A stretch of DNA of 64,000 bases from positions 93,355 through 157,354 of the forward strand of contig NZ_SNXZ01000011.1 in assembly GCF_004362825.1 (NCBI RefSeq), in the 5' to 3' direction. The notes under the pieces were generated by a model. That model saw only the letters and a program-made list of their open reading frames with translations, was not told the DNA's origin and searched no databases. This document shows, in pieces, positions 35,420 through 45,066 of this stretch. Every line of letters begins with the position of its first letter. The first letter of the stretch is position 1. Origin of the DNA: Labedaea rhizosphaerae. Lineage in GTDB: Bacteria > Actinomycetota > Actinomycetes > Mycobacteriales > Pseudonocardiaceae. Made by a program: the position numbers and the translations under genes.

Positions 35420-36018
35420 AGATCACCGTCGTGGGCGCCACCGGCATGGTCGGCACGCAGGTGGTCGCCGAGGCCGCGCGCCGGGACCACGAGGTCACCG
35501 CCGTCTCCCGGACCGGGGCGGTTCGGGGCGATGCCACCGATCGCGAGCGGATGGTCGAATTGTTCGCCGACGCGGACGTGGTCGTGGGCGCGACCCGTCC
35601 CGCGCCCGGCCAGGAGCACACGGTGGTCGAGACGATCACGGCGCTGCTCGACGCGGCCGCCGCGACCGGGACCCGCATCCTGGTCGTGGGCGGCTCGGGT
35701 CCACTTCGGACGCCAGGTGAGCCGGGCCGGCTGGTGCGCGACAACCCGGAGTTCGTGCCGGCGCGGTGGCGGGGCTTCGCGGCCGCCAGTTGCGCGCAGT
35801 TCTCGGTTTGCCAGGAACACGGGGCCGACTGGACGTACCTCAGCCCGCCCGCCGTCCTCGAGCCCGGCGACCGCACCGGCGGCTACCGCCGCGGCACCGA
35901 CACCTTGCTGGTCGCGCCGGACGGCAGCTCCCGGATCTCGGCGGCGGACCTGGCCGTGGCGATCCTCGACGAGCTGGAAACGCCTTCGCCGCACCGGCAC
36001 TTCACCGTTGCGTACTAG
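35416..36018 (+). CDS. NAD(P)-binding epimerase/reductase-like protein
   Basis: 200 residues with the Rossmann motif TVVGATGMVG at the start, of the NAD(P)H-binding (atypical SDR, YwnB-like) type. It lacks the YxxxK catalytic pair of classical SDRs. Function unknown. It overlaps the EamA transporter stop (ATGA), so it belongs to that unit. Confidence 0.82.
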   Translation: MKITVVGATGMVGTQVVAEAARRDHEVTAVSRTGAVRGDATDRERMVELFADADVVVGATRPAPGQEHTVVETITALLDAAAATGTRILVVGGSGPLRTPGEPGRLVRDNPEFVPARWRGFAAASCAQFSVCQEHGADWTYLSPPAVLEPGDRTGGYRRGTDTLLVAPDGSSRISAADLAVAILDELETPSPHRHFTVAY

Positions 36019-36191
36019 TGCCATTCGTGGTCGAGACTCCGCATTCGCCCACGTGAACGGCGTTGTGGCAGTCGGGCACTAATTTGGAAAGACTCTTGAC
36101 TAATGCGGTTCGGGCACGGTTCACTCGGAGCTGCTCGCCACCGGGAGTGTCCGATCGGGAACTCTCGGTGTGCGGCAACGACTTTGATCGC

Positions 36192-36206
36192 GGAGTCGGG
36201 GACTCC
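36192..36206 (+). repeat. Inverted repeat in the chitosanase 5' region
   Basis: GGAGTC and GACTCC are separated by GGG (6-3-6), 20 bases before the chitosanase ATG. It could be an operator or an mRNA hairpin near the ribosome site. Confidence 0.35.
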
Positions 36207-36226
36207 TCGCCACAAGGAGATGTTCC

Positions 36227-37042
36227 ATGATCCGTTCCACCGTTGTGCGCAGCGCGGTCGCCGCCGCGGCCGCGCTGTGTCTGACCGTCGCGCTGGGCCT
36301 GACCGCCGCACCCGCGTCCGGCTCACCGACCGCGGGCGGGCTCGACGACCCCGCCAAGAAGGAAATCGCGATGGAACTGGTGTCCAGCGCGGAGAACTCC
36401 TCGCTGGACTGGCGGGCGCAGTTCGGCTACATCGAGGACATCGGCGACGGCCGCGGCTACACCGGCGGCATCATCGGGTTCTGCTCGGGCACGCACGACA
36501 TGCTCGAACTGGTGCGGGAGTACACCAAGCGCGAGCCCGGCAACATCCTCGCCAAGTACCTGCCGGCGCTGGAGGACGTCGACGGCTCCGACTCGCACGA
36601 CGGCCTCGACCCGGGCTTCGCCGACGACTGGGCGACCGCGGCCGACGACCCGGTCTTCCAGCAATCCCAGGAGTACGAACGGGATCGCGTCTACTTCGAC
36701 CCGGCCGTCGCCCAGGCCAAAGAGGACGGTCTGCGCACGCTGGGCCAGTTCGCCTACTACGACGCGATCGTGATGCACGGCGACGGCGACGACCCGACGA
36801 GCTTCTCGTCGATCCGCGCCCGGGCCATGCAGAACGCACAGACCCCCGCGCAGGGCGGCGACGAAGCGACGTACCTCAACGCCTTCCTCGACGCCCGGGT
36901 GTGGGCCATGAAGCAGGAAGAAGCGCATTCGGACACCAGCCGGGTCGACACCGAGCAGCGCGTGTTCCTCGACGAGGGCAACTTCGACCTGGACCCGCCA
37001 CTGCGCTGGCACGTCTACGGCGACCCGTACGAGATCGACTAG
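36227..37042 (+). CDS. csn: Secreted chitosanase (GH46)
   Basis: 271 residues: an N-terminal signal peptide (about 1-32) and a GH46 catalytic domain. The general acid is E56 (SSAENSS) and the catalytic Asp is D74 in DIGDGRGYTGG, with the 18-residue spacing known from Streptomyces chitosanases. It hydrolyses chitosan outside the cell. ATG preceded by an AAGGAG site. A PL7 alginate lyase gene follows 29 bases later, so the two are likely one unit. Confidence 0.93.
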   Translation: MIRSTVVRSAVAAAAALCLTVALGLTAAPASGSPTAGGLDDPAKKEIAMELVSSAENSSLDWRAQFGYIEDIGDGRGYTGGIIGFCSGTHDMLELVREYTKREPGNILAKYLPALEDVDGSDSHDGLDPGFADDWATAADDPVFQQSQEYERDRVYFDPAVAQAKEDGLRTLGQFAYYDAIVMHGDGDDPTSFSSIRARAMQNAQTPAQGGDEATYLNAFLDARVWAMKQEEAHSDTSRVDTEQRVFLDEGNFDLDPPLRWHVYGDPYEID

Positions 37043-37071
37043 CCGCACCTTCAACAGGACGGGGAGAGACA

Positions 37072-37860
37072 ATGGCGTTTCCTGCAAGGACATCCGTGCC
37101 CGCCGTGTTGCTCGGCGCGCTGGCGTTGTTCGGCTCGGCCACGGCCGCGGCTTCGCCCACTGTGGACAGTCTGGATCCGACGGTCGCGCCCGGCGGCAAC
37201 TTCGACCTCGGGGTCTGGGAGCTGCAGCTGCCGATCGGCTCGCCCGGCAGCCCGACCACGATCCGCTCCAGCGACCTGGTCGGCGCCGACGGGTACACCA
37301 ACCCGGCGTACTTCTGGACCGACAAGAACGACGGCTCGATGACGTTCTGGGATCCGGAGAAGGGTGTCACGACCCCGAATTCGAACTACGCGCGCAGCGA
37401 ACTGCGGGAGATGAACCGCGACGGCAGCGCCGCGGACTGGTCGCTGTCCGGCACGCACCGGCTGTCCGCGGAGCTGCGGGTGGTGTCGGTGACGAAGAAC
37501 GTGTGCGTGGGCCAGATCCACCTCGGCTCCGGCGGCTCGTCGACCAAGCCGCTCATCGAGCTGTACTACCACTCGAACGGCGACGTCGTGCTGGGCACGG
37601 AGAACTCACCGGACGGCGGCCAGACGACCCACTACCTGACCAACGTGCCGATGGGCCAGCACTGGACCTACACCCTCGCCGTGGAGAACGACCAGATCAA
37701 GGTGACGGTCAACGGCCACACCACGACCTACCCGATCCAGGGCGGCTTCTACGACTACCGCCAGTACTTCAAGGCAGGCGACTACAACCAGAGCGCGTCG
37801 GACAGCACCAGCAACGGCGCCAAGGTCAAGTTCTACTCGCTGACCGTCAGCCACGGCTGA
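37072..37860 (+). CDS. Secreted alginate lyase (PL7)
   Basis: 262 residues: a signal peptide (1-27) and a stand-alone PL7 domain with RSELREM (108-114), QIH (148-150) and YFKAGDYNQ (232-240), the three active-site motifs. It depolymerises alginate outside the cell. It follows the chitosanase with a GGGGAGAG ribosome site and has no carbohydrate-binding module, unlike the other PL7 gene in this window. Confidence 0.93.
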   Translation: MAFPARTSVPAVLLGALALFGSATAAASPTVDSLDPTVAPGGNFDLGVWELQLPIGSPGSPTTIRSSDLVGADGYTNPAYFWTDKNDGSMTFWDPEKGVTTPNSNYARSELREMNRDGSAADWSLSGTHRLSAELRVVSVTKNVCVGQIHLGSGGSSTKPLIELYYHSNGDVVLGTENSPDGGQTTHYLTNVPMGQHWTYTLAVENDQIKVTVNGHTTTYPIQGGFYDYRQYFKAGDYNQSASDSTSNGAKVKFYSLTVSHG

Positions 37861-37861
37861 C

Positions 37862-38449
37862 TCAGGGCGGTGGCCAGTCGGGCGGGGCCTGCAGGTCGGG
37901 ACCGTTGGCCTGGATCTGCTGGATGAACGGGTCGAACGCCGACGTGTTCCCGCCCTGGGTCTTCCTGAGGTAGTAGTTGCGGACGATGTCACCTTGCTGC
38001 TCGAAGTTGAACGACTCGATGCCCTTTCCCTGGGCGGTCGCCGCTCGCAGCCCGTCGTCGCCGCCGTAGTCGTAGTTCCCGGCCGCGGCGGCGACGGCGA
38101 GCTGGTCCAGCCGGTAGCCGTGCTGGTACTGCCACTGGTGGGTCAGCTCGTGCATCAGCCAGGGCAGGTAGCGGGGATCGTTCTTGGACAGCGTGCCGGG
38201 CGGGAAGTTGATCACGCCGGGGGTGCTGATGGCGTTGTCTTCCTTGACCGCACCGAGGAAGCTGTCGTCGTTGACCTGGATGGCGTCGAGGTTCAAGCTG
38301 TTGCCGAAGATCGCGCGCGCCGCGGCTTTCTCCTGCTCGGTCAGGCCGCGTTCGACCGGTGGCCACTGCCCGGCGTCCTGCAGGCGGCTGTGTGTGGCGT
38401 CCACGATGTTCTGCCAGCCGGCAACCTGGGCTCTGGCCGTGTCGTTCAC
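37862..38449 (-). CDS. DUF4157-like protein with zinc-protease motif
   Basis: 195 residues. The zinc-protease motif HELTHQWQYQHG lies near residues 99-110. The rest resembles short DUF4157-type proteins, often associated with extracellular contractile or Rhs/VgrG-type export. No signal peptide is visible. It is expressed from a GTG and lies between the secreted-hydrolase genes and a ferredoxin reductase. Family assignment is tentative; whether it is a working protease is unknown. Confidence 0.6.
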   Translation of the reverse strand: MNDTARAQVAGWQNIVDATHSRLQDAGQWPPVERGLTEQEKAAARAIFGNSLNLDAIQVNDDSFLGAVKEDNAISTPGVINFPPGTLSKNDPRYLPWLMHELTHQWQYQHGYRLDQLAVAAAAGNYDYGGDDGLRAATAQGKGIESFNFEQQGDIVRNYYLRKTQGGNTSAFDPFIQQIQANGPDLQAPPDWPPP

Positions 38450-38519
38450 GCGCTGGACTGTCCGCTACGCCGGTACACGTGGCCTCCAGCGCGGATACAG
38501 CGCCTTCGCCGGCGAGGCG

Positions 38520-39692
38520 TCACTCGGTGACGAGTGCCTCGCGCAGCGGCGCCCGGGCGATCACCAGCTTGCGCAACCGCGGGCCGGCCTTGGGCAACCC
38601 CCACGTCAGCGCGGCCGCCACCCGGCCGTCCTTCTCGTACACCGCGGCGAACGAACCGCTCTCCGGTTCGCCTCGCACCACATGGAGTTCCGCCTCCGGG
38701 CACGGGTGGCCGTGCACCTGGATCTTCACGTCGTACTGGTCGGTCCAAAAGAACGGCACGGGGGCGAACGGCGTGTCCGCGCCGAGCAGGCAAGCGGCGG
38801 CGGCCGCACCTTGTTCGGTGGCGTTCATCCGGTGCTCGATCCGGATCGAGCCCAGCTCGGGGTGCTCCCACCGGGCCACGTCCCCGGCCGCGACCACGCC
38901 GGGCGCGGCGCGGCAGAAGGCATCGCAGAGCACGCCGTCGCCCAGCGGCACCCCGCTCTCGTGCAGCCAGCCGGTGTTCGGCGCGGCGCCGATGGCCACC
39001 AGCACCAGGTCGGCCGGTTCGGTGTCGCCGCGGTCGAGGGTCACGCCGGTGACCCGGCCGCCCGCGTGGGTCAGGCCGCGCACCCCGTTGCCGCAGCGGA
39101 CGCGGACGCCGTGGCGGGTGTGCAGGCCGGCGACCAGTTCGCCCAGTTGCTTGCCGAACGGGCCGGCCAGCGGCACCGGGAGCGGGTCGATCAACGTGAC
39201 CCGGCAGTCGAACCCCGTGGCCGCGGCGGCGATCTCGGTGCCCAGGAACCCGGCACCCACCACCACGACGGTCCCGGCTTCCCGCAGGCCCGCGCGCAGG
39301 GCGAGCGCGTCGTCGACCGTGCGGAGCAGGTGGACGCCCTCGAGCCCCTGGGCGTGGGGCAGCGGTCGCGGCGCGACGCCGGTGGCGATCACCAGTCCGT
39401 CGTAGGGGAGGGTCCGGTCGTCTTCGAGCGTCACGACCCGGGCACCGGTGTCCAGCGCGGTGGCCTGCGCACCCAGGACCCACTGAGCGCCAAGCGTTTC
39501 CGACTTGCGGAAGGCGATCTTCTCGGGCTCCCACTCGCCCCGCAAGACCTGTTTGGACAGTGGGGGACGGTCGTACGGGTGGTGCGGTTCGGCGCCGACG
39601 ATGGTCAGCTCGCCGTGGTAGCCGTTGCGCCGCAACGAGTCGGCCGCCGCGAGCCCGGCCGCCGACGCCCCGACGACCACAACGTGCTCCAC
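38520..39692 (-). CDS. Ferredoxin reductase (FAD/NAD(P)H, rubredoxin-reductase type)
   Basis: 390 residues. Rossmann motifs VVVVGASAAGLAAAD (FAD, N terminus) and TVVVVGAGFLGTEIA (NAD(P)H, near 150), the FAD/GD motif GVVAAGDVARW near 280 and the C-terminal reductase domain define the family. It passes electrons from NAD(P)H to a small ferredoxin, as in cytochrome P450 systems. GTG start overlapping the upstream ferredoxin stop (TAGTG). No P450 gene is adjacent. Confidence 0.9.
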   Translation of the reverse strand: MEHVVVVGASAAGLAAADSLRRNGYHGELTIVGAEPHHPYDRPPLSKQVLRGEWEPEKIAFRKSETLGAQWVLGAQATALDTGARVVTLEDDRTLPYDGLVIATGVAPRPLPHAQGLEGVHLLRTVDDALALRAGLREAGTVVVVGAGFLGTEIAAAATGFDCRVTLIDPLPVPLAGPFGKQLGELVAGLHTRHGVRVRCGNGVRGLTHAGGRVTGVTLDRGDTEPADLVLVAIGAAPNTGWLHESGVPLGDGVLCDAFCRAAPGVVAAGDVARWEHPELGSIRIEHRMNATEQGAAAAACLLGADTPFAPVPFFWTDQYDVKIQVHGHPCPEAELHVVRGEPESGSFAAVYEKDGRVAAALTWGLPKAGPRLRKLVIARAPLREALVTE

Positions 39693-39808
39693 TATCCGTC
39701 CACCTCTATCGTGATCCCATCCTCGGCGCGCTGGTCGAACACCTCGGGCGCGACCGGCACGCATTGCCTCGATGGTACGCAATTGTCTTGATCCACGGTG
39801 ATTTTCAT
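39692..39808 (-). pseudogene. Truncated P450-type ferredoxin missing its last cysteine
   Basis: A 38-residue product beginning KITVDQDNC. Typical [3Fe-4S] ferredoxins of this type run to about 65 residues and have C-x5-C, then a final Cys near the C terminus (CP). Here C10 and C16 are present (C-x5-C) but the frame stops right after ITIEVDG, and the third cysteine is missing, so a complete cluster cannot form. The stop overlaps the reductase start, which suggests a deletion joined the two genes. Codon use (ATA, AAA, CAA, AAT) is less GC-rich than neighbours. Confidence 0.65.
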
Positions 39809-39988
39809 GACGTTCACCACCCGGCGGACCAACCGTCCACTCTGGACACTGGGACGGCGACCGGCGGGAATGCCTGTCATCGGCCCCCTGTCGCGCGCCG
39901 AACGGACGTCAGATGATCGCTACCCACAGTAGGGGATCGAATGCCGCTTGTGCACGACCGAGTGGCCGATGCCACCGGGATGGAGTAA

Positions 39989-41518
<1,530 letters not shown>

Positions 41519-41600
41519 GCAACCGAAGGCGAAGGCCACAAGCGAGACCAAGCCACCAAGGCCACGAACCCACCAGGCCAAACCACCATCGACGGCGGCC

Positions 41601-41724
41601 GTGGGTTCGGTTTTACGCGGGGCACGGCGGCCGTACGCTGTCCGGCAGGCAAGGGCAGCACCGCCTGCCCCTTGTTTCGCGCTTGCCGGCCGCCGTGGGG
41701 GTCCCCGTGTCAAACCGAACCCAC
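41601..41724 (+). repeat. Long nested inverted repeat (about 124 bases) upstream of racemase gene
   Basis: Outer arms 41601-41622 and 41703-41724 match at 20 of 22 positions. Inner arms ACGGCGGCCG (41624-41633) and CGGCCGCCGT (41687-41696) pair perfectly. The core GGCAGGC (41644-41650) and GCCTGCC (41663-41669) pair, with GGCAAG and CTTGCC (41648-41653, 41682-41687) as a competing helix. The repeat ends 21 bases before the GTG of the next gene and just before its CTGGAGG ribosome site. It could be a terminator of rox, an RNA switch or a cruciform element. Confidence 0.75.
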
Positions 41725-41745
41725 CCACAAGGCCCTGGAGGTCCC

Positions 41746-42723
41746 GTGCAGCCGGTGCGAACCATCGACTACCACACGGCGGGCGAGCCGTTCCGGATCG
41801 TGCTCGACGGGGTGCCCGAGATCGCCGGTGCGACCGTGCTCGAGCGTCGGGCGACCGCGCAGGCGTCACCTTCGATCGACGCCGTGCGCCGGTTGCTGGT
41901 GCAGGAGCCACGCGGGCACGCCGACATGTACGGCTGCTTCTTGGTGCCGCCCGACGACGACGGCGCCGCGTTCGGGGTGCTGTTCTGGCACAAGGACGGC
42001 TACTCGACGGCGTGCGGGCACGGCACGATCGCGCTCGGGGCGTGGGCGGTGGCCAGTGGCCGAGTGCCCGCGGGCACCACCGAGGTCCCGATCGACGTGC
42101 CGTCCGGGCGGGTCGTCGCGCGCGTGCACCCCGATGGTGGGGTGTCGTTCCGCAACGTCGCGTCGTACGTGCTGGCCCGGGACGTCGAGGTCCGGACCAC
42201 GCGTGGTTCGGTTCGGGTGGATGTCAGCTATGGCGGGGCGATCTACGCGTCCGTTCCGGCGTCGTCGCTCGGGCTTGCCGTCACGCCGGAGCACCACGTC
42301 GACCTGATCGCCATCGGCCGGGAGATCAAGTGGGCGCTCAACGAGACCGAGTGGGCGCACCAACGCGGTGACTCCCGGCTCGACGGCGTCTACGCGACGA
42401 TCCTCTACGACGACCTCGGGCAGGTCGCCGACGGGCCGCACCAGCGCAACGTGGCGGTGTTCGCCGACGGTCAGCTCGACCGATCACCTTGTGGCTCGGG
42501 GACTTCCGCGCGGATGGCCGTGCTGGCCGCGGACGGCCGGCTGACCGAAGGCCAGGTGCTGGTGCACGACTCGATCATCGGGACGCGGTTCACCGGGCGG
42601 CTCGTCGGCTCCGGACCGGACGGGGTGCTGACCGAGATCACGGGCAGCGCCTTCGCCACGGGCGAGAGCGTGTTCCGGCTCGATCCCGCGGACCCGCTCG
42701 GCACGGGGTTCACCTTGCGGTGA
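41746..42723 (+). CDS. Proline racemase / 4-hydroxyproline epimerase family protein
   Basis: 325 residues. Both catalytic cysteines are present: C90 in STACGHGT and C249 in RSPCGSGTSAR. That pair marks proline racemase and hydroxyproline 2-epimerase rather than the dehydratase, in which one Cys is replaced. It interconverts L- and D-forms of proline or hydroxyproline. GTG start after CTGGAGG. No hydroxyproline catabolism genes are beside it. The 3' end overlaps the opposing lipoprotein gene by 14 bases. Confidence 0.88.
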   Translation: MQPVRTIDYHTAGEPFRIVLDGVPEIAGATVLERRATAQASPSIDAVRRLLVQEPRGHADMYGCFLVPPDDDGAAFGVLFWHKDGYSTACGHGTIALGAWAVASGRVPAGTTEVPIDVPSGRVVARVHPDGGVSFRNVASYVLARDVEVRTTRGSVRVDVSYGGAIYASVPASSLGLAVTPEHHVDLIAIGREIKWALNETEWAHQRGDSRLDGVYATILYDDLGQVADGPHQRNVAVFADGQLDRSPCGSGTSARMAVLAADGRLTEGQVLVHDSIIGTRFTGRLVGSGPDGVLTEITGSAFATGESVFRLDPADPLGTGFTLR

Positions 42724-43798
42724 CCGGCACGACCACCCGGTTGACGCCGTCCTCAACCCGCACATGCTTGCCGTCCACGTCGAGGAACAGGAAGTTCTGG
42801 TCGCGCACGCCGGGGTGGTCGAGGATCGCGGTCGCGCCGCCGGGCAGTGGGTAGGTCTGGCTCACTCGCGCGGCCCCGGCGAGCGCCCAGCGGCCACCGG
42901 TGAGCCGGTACTGGTCGGCGTCCAGCAGGTCGTTGTCCTTGGCCTGGTAGTACACGTTCAGTGAACCGTCCGCGGCCCACCACATGTCGCCGACGTAACC
43001 GTCGCGGACCTTGCACCTCTTGCCCGGCGGTGTGTGCACCGGCGCCGTTCTTCCCTTGCCGGACTTGACGTCCACGGTGGTGACCGTGGCGCATGTCTCG
43101 TCGTCGTCACCGGACAGCGCCACGGTCTTGCCGTCCGGGCTGAACGCCGCGTCGCGGATGGCGTCGGTCCGGCCGGGCGCCAGCTTGCGTGCCGTGCCGT
43201 CCGGCGTGACCAGGTACGCCGGGCCGGTGTCGAACGACAGCGTGTCGGGGAACGCGGCGAGCACCGCGCCGTCCGTGCCCGCGAGCAGGTGCGGTTTCGC
43301 CGTGTCCCAGGTGTTCTTCCAGGTGGGCAGGGCCTTCGCCGACTTCTTGGGCGGGCCCGGCGCGGCCAGGTCGAGGCTCATCAGGTGCTCGTCCTTGCCG
43401 ACCCAGGCCACCGTGGCCGCGCCGATCGGCACGACCGCCTGGCACAGGCACTTCAGGGACCGGTCGCCGCACCCGTCGCACGGCACCTGGGTGATCTTCC
43501 CGGTCGCGGCCGCGATGGCGGTGATCGTGTCGCCGACGAGGTCGAACACGTAACGCCCGTCGGTGGTGAACGCGGGATCGGTGGCGATGACGCCGATCTG
43601 GGTGCGGCCGACCTGCCGCGTTCCGTTCATCAGCACCATGTCACCGGTGGAGTCCACCACGCTCTGCCCGAAGTGGACGGTCCGGTAGGCGAAGATCCGC
43701 TGCGGCACCGGTTTGGCGGCAGGTGCCGCGACCTCCGGGCCACAGCCCACCACCACCGCTGCTACCGCCACCACCGCACCCACGATCGACGCCTTCAC
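42710..43798 (-). CDS. Lipoprotein with beta-propeller-like repeats
   Basis: 362 residues: a signal ending in lipobox VVGC, then a secreted part. Several segments (AFTTDGRYVFDLVGDTI, AAFSPDGKTVALSGD) look like beta-propeller blades of WD40/YVTN type, and a cysteine-rich loop (CDGCGDRSLKCLC) lies near residue 107. No enzyme motif. A GTG at 43798 is chosen, giving a basic start (KAS) and a lipoprotein signal; a TTG at 43810 is possible. Confidence 0.65.
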   Translation of the reverse strand: MKASIVGAVVAVAAVVVGCGPEVAAPAAKPVPQRIFAYRTVHFGQSVVDSTGDMVLMNGTRQVGRTQIGVIATDPAFTTDGRYVFDLVGDTITAIAAATGKITQVPCDGCGDRSLKCLCQAVVPIGAATVAWVGKDEHLMSLDLAAPGPPKKSAKALPTWKNTWDTAKPHLLAGTDGAVLAAFPDTLSFDTGPAYLVTPDGTARKLAPGRTDAIRDAAFSPDGKTVALSGDDDETCATVTTVDVKSGKGRTAPVHTPPGKRCKVRDGYVGDMWWAADGSLNVYYQAKDNDLLDADQYRLTGGRWALAGAARVSQTYPLPGGATAILDHPGVRDQNFLFLDVDGKHVRVEDGVNRVVVPVTAR

Positions 43799-43854
43799 CG
43801 CACCAGCCAATCAAAGCCTTGTCCGAGGCGGCGGGGCGTGGCACGGTCCTGCCA

Positions 43855-44991
43855 TCAGGCCGACCGGTAGCGCGGGTTGGTGATGTGCCACTCCGCGCCG
43901 CCGCCCATCCAGGAGCGCACGGCGCGCAGGTAGCGGTGCAACTGCGGCGACGGCACCGAGCGCAGCGCCCGCCGGTTCGCCTCGAAGTCGCGGACGATCC
44001 GGTTGTGCAGCTCGACCGTCACCACCGTGGCCTCCTCGATCGAGCAGTCCCGGTCCGCCGCGATCTGCAGGACCATGTTGCACACCGGGTTCTCGTCGGC
44101 CGCGTCCTTGGCCACCGACACCAGGTCGTTGACCAGCACGGTCGCCGTGCCCGCCTGGGTCACCGCCTCGCGCACCCTGGGCTCGTAGAACAGGTTCGCG
44201 TCCAGTTCGTAGCCGCCGACGGGGTCGATCAACGTCATCGACGTGTAGAAGCTGTCGTGCTGGCGGGTGGCCAGGTACTTCCACGCCGGCGGGTAGGTGC
44301 CGGTGTGCCGCCAGGCCGCGTAGGCGTTCCAGCTGACGAACATGGCGAACGTCGCGTAGCAGGCGCGTTGGACCTGCGCGGGCGAAGCGTGCCGGGACAG
44401 GTGGGCGATGCCGGAGTCCAACGCCACCAGCACGGGATCACCGCGCAGGGCCTCGTCGAGTTCGGCGGTGAACACGCCGGCCGGGGCGACCGGGTCCATC
44501 GCCGCCATCACCAGGGCCAGGCGCGGTGGCAGTTCGGTCGGCGAGGCCCCCATCTCGGTGTCGTCGGCGTAGAGGTCGTCGGCGGCCCACCACGCGGCGT
44601 TGAGCTGCGCGGCGATGAGCAGCCGGTCGGGGTCCACGGTGTCGGAGTGGGTGAGCACCGCGAGCCGCCCGAACCCGGCGGCACGCATCAGGTCGCTCTG
44701 CTCCTCGGTGAACCCGCAGTCCTTGGCCCAGTCGACCAGCCGGTCGTCCACCGCCTCGGCCAGCGCCGGGTCGACGCGGTCGACCACCGGGCAGTGCAGC
44801 GGCGGCGCGGTGCCGTCGCCCCATTCCCGTTCCACGTAAGCGGATTTGTCGTCGGGCTCGTGGGTGATGCGGGCCGCGGACGTGCCGAGGCCGGACGGGC
44901 CCGGCAGCGGCGGAAGCGATGCCGTCACGACCGACGGGCAACCCTTGGTGGGGACGGAGCCGGAGGCGGCCGAGCTGATCGTGTCCGTCAT
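43855..44991 (-). CDS. 2-methylisoborneol synthase (terpene synthase)
   Basis: 378 residues. The metal motifs are DDLYADDTE (138-146) and NDLVSVAKD (288-296), matching the 2-methylisoborneol synthase branch that cyclises 2-methylgeranyl diphosphate. The N-terminal Pro/Gly-rich extension seen in other MIB synthases is present but short. It is the third gene of a minus-strand unit with idi and the GPP methyltransferase, separated from the latter by a 75-base gap with a strong hairpin. Confidence 0.9.
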   Translation of the reverse strand: MTDTISSAASGSVPTKGCPSVVTASLPPLPGPSGLGTSAARITHEPDDKSAYVEREWGDGTAPPLHCPVVDRVDPALAEAVDDRLVDWAKDCGFTEEQSDLMRAAGFGRLAVLTHSDTVDPDRLLIAAQLNAAWWAADDLYADDTEMGASPTELPPRLALVMAAMDPVAPAGVFTAELDEALRGDPVLVALDSGIAHLSRHASPAQVQRACYATFAMFVSWNAYAAWRHTGTYPPAWKYLATRQHDSFYTSMTLIDPVGGYELDANLFYEPRVREAVTQAGTATVLVNDLVSVAKDAADENPVCNMVLQIAADRDCSIEEATVVTVELHNRIVRDFEANRRALRSVPSPQLHRYLRAVRSWMGGGAEWHITNPRYRSA

Positions 44992-45010
44992 CGCTTTCCT
45001 TAGGAGGAGG

Positions 45011-45041
45011 GGACGCGGGGAGCGGCGGGCTCCCCGCGTCC
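45011..45041 (-). promoter_or_regulatory. 13-base-pair hairpin between GPP methyltransferase and MIB synthase genes
   Basis: GGACGCGGGGAGC (45011-45023) pairs perfectly with GCTCCCCGCGTCC (45029-45041) around a 5-base loop. It lies after the methyltransferase stop and 20 bases before the synthase start, with no T-run. A role in limiting read-through or protecting the upstream mRNA is likely. Confidence 0.6.
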
Positions 45042-45066
45042 GGTATTTGCGCGTCCCGCTTGGGTG

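Noticed and set aside
36084..36101. Chitosanase operator like that of Streptomyces csnA (GGAAAG...CTT)
   Set aside because: Only one arm is convincing; the second arm reads CTTGA, so the inverted repeat is incomplete.
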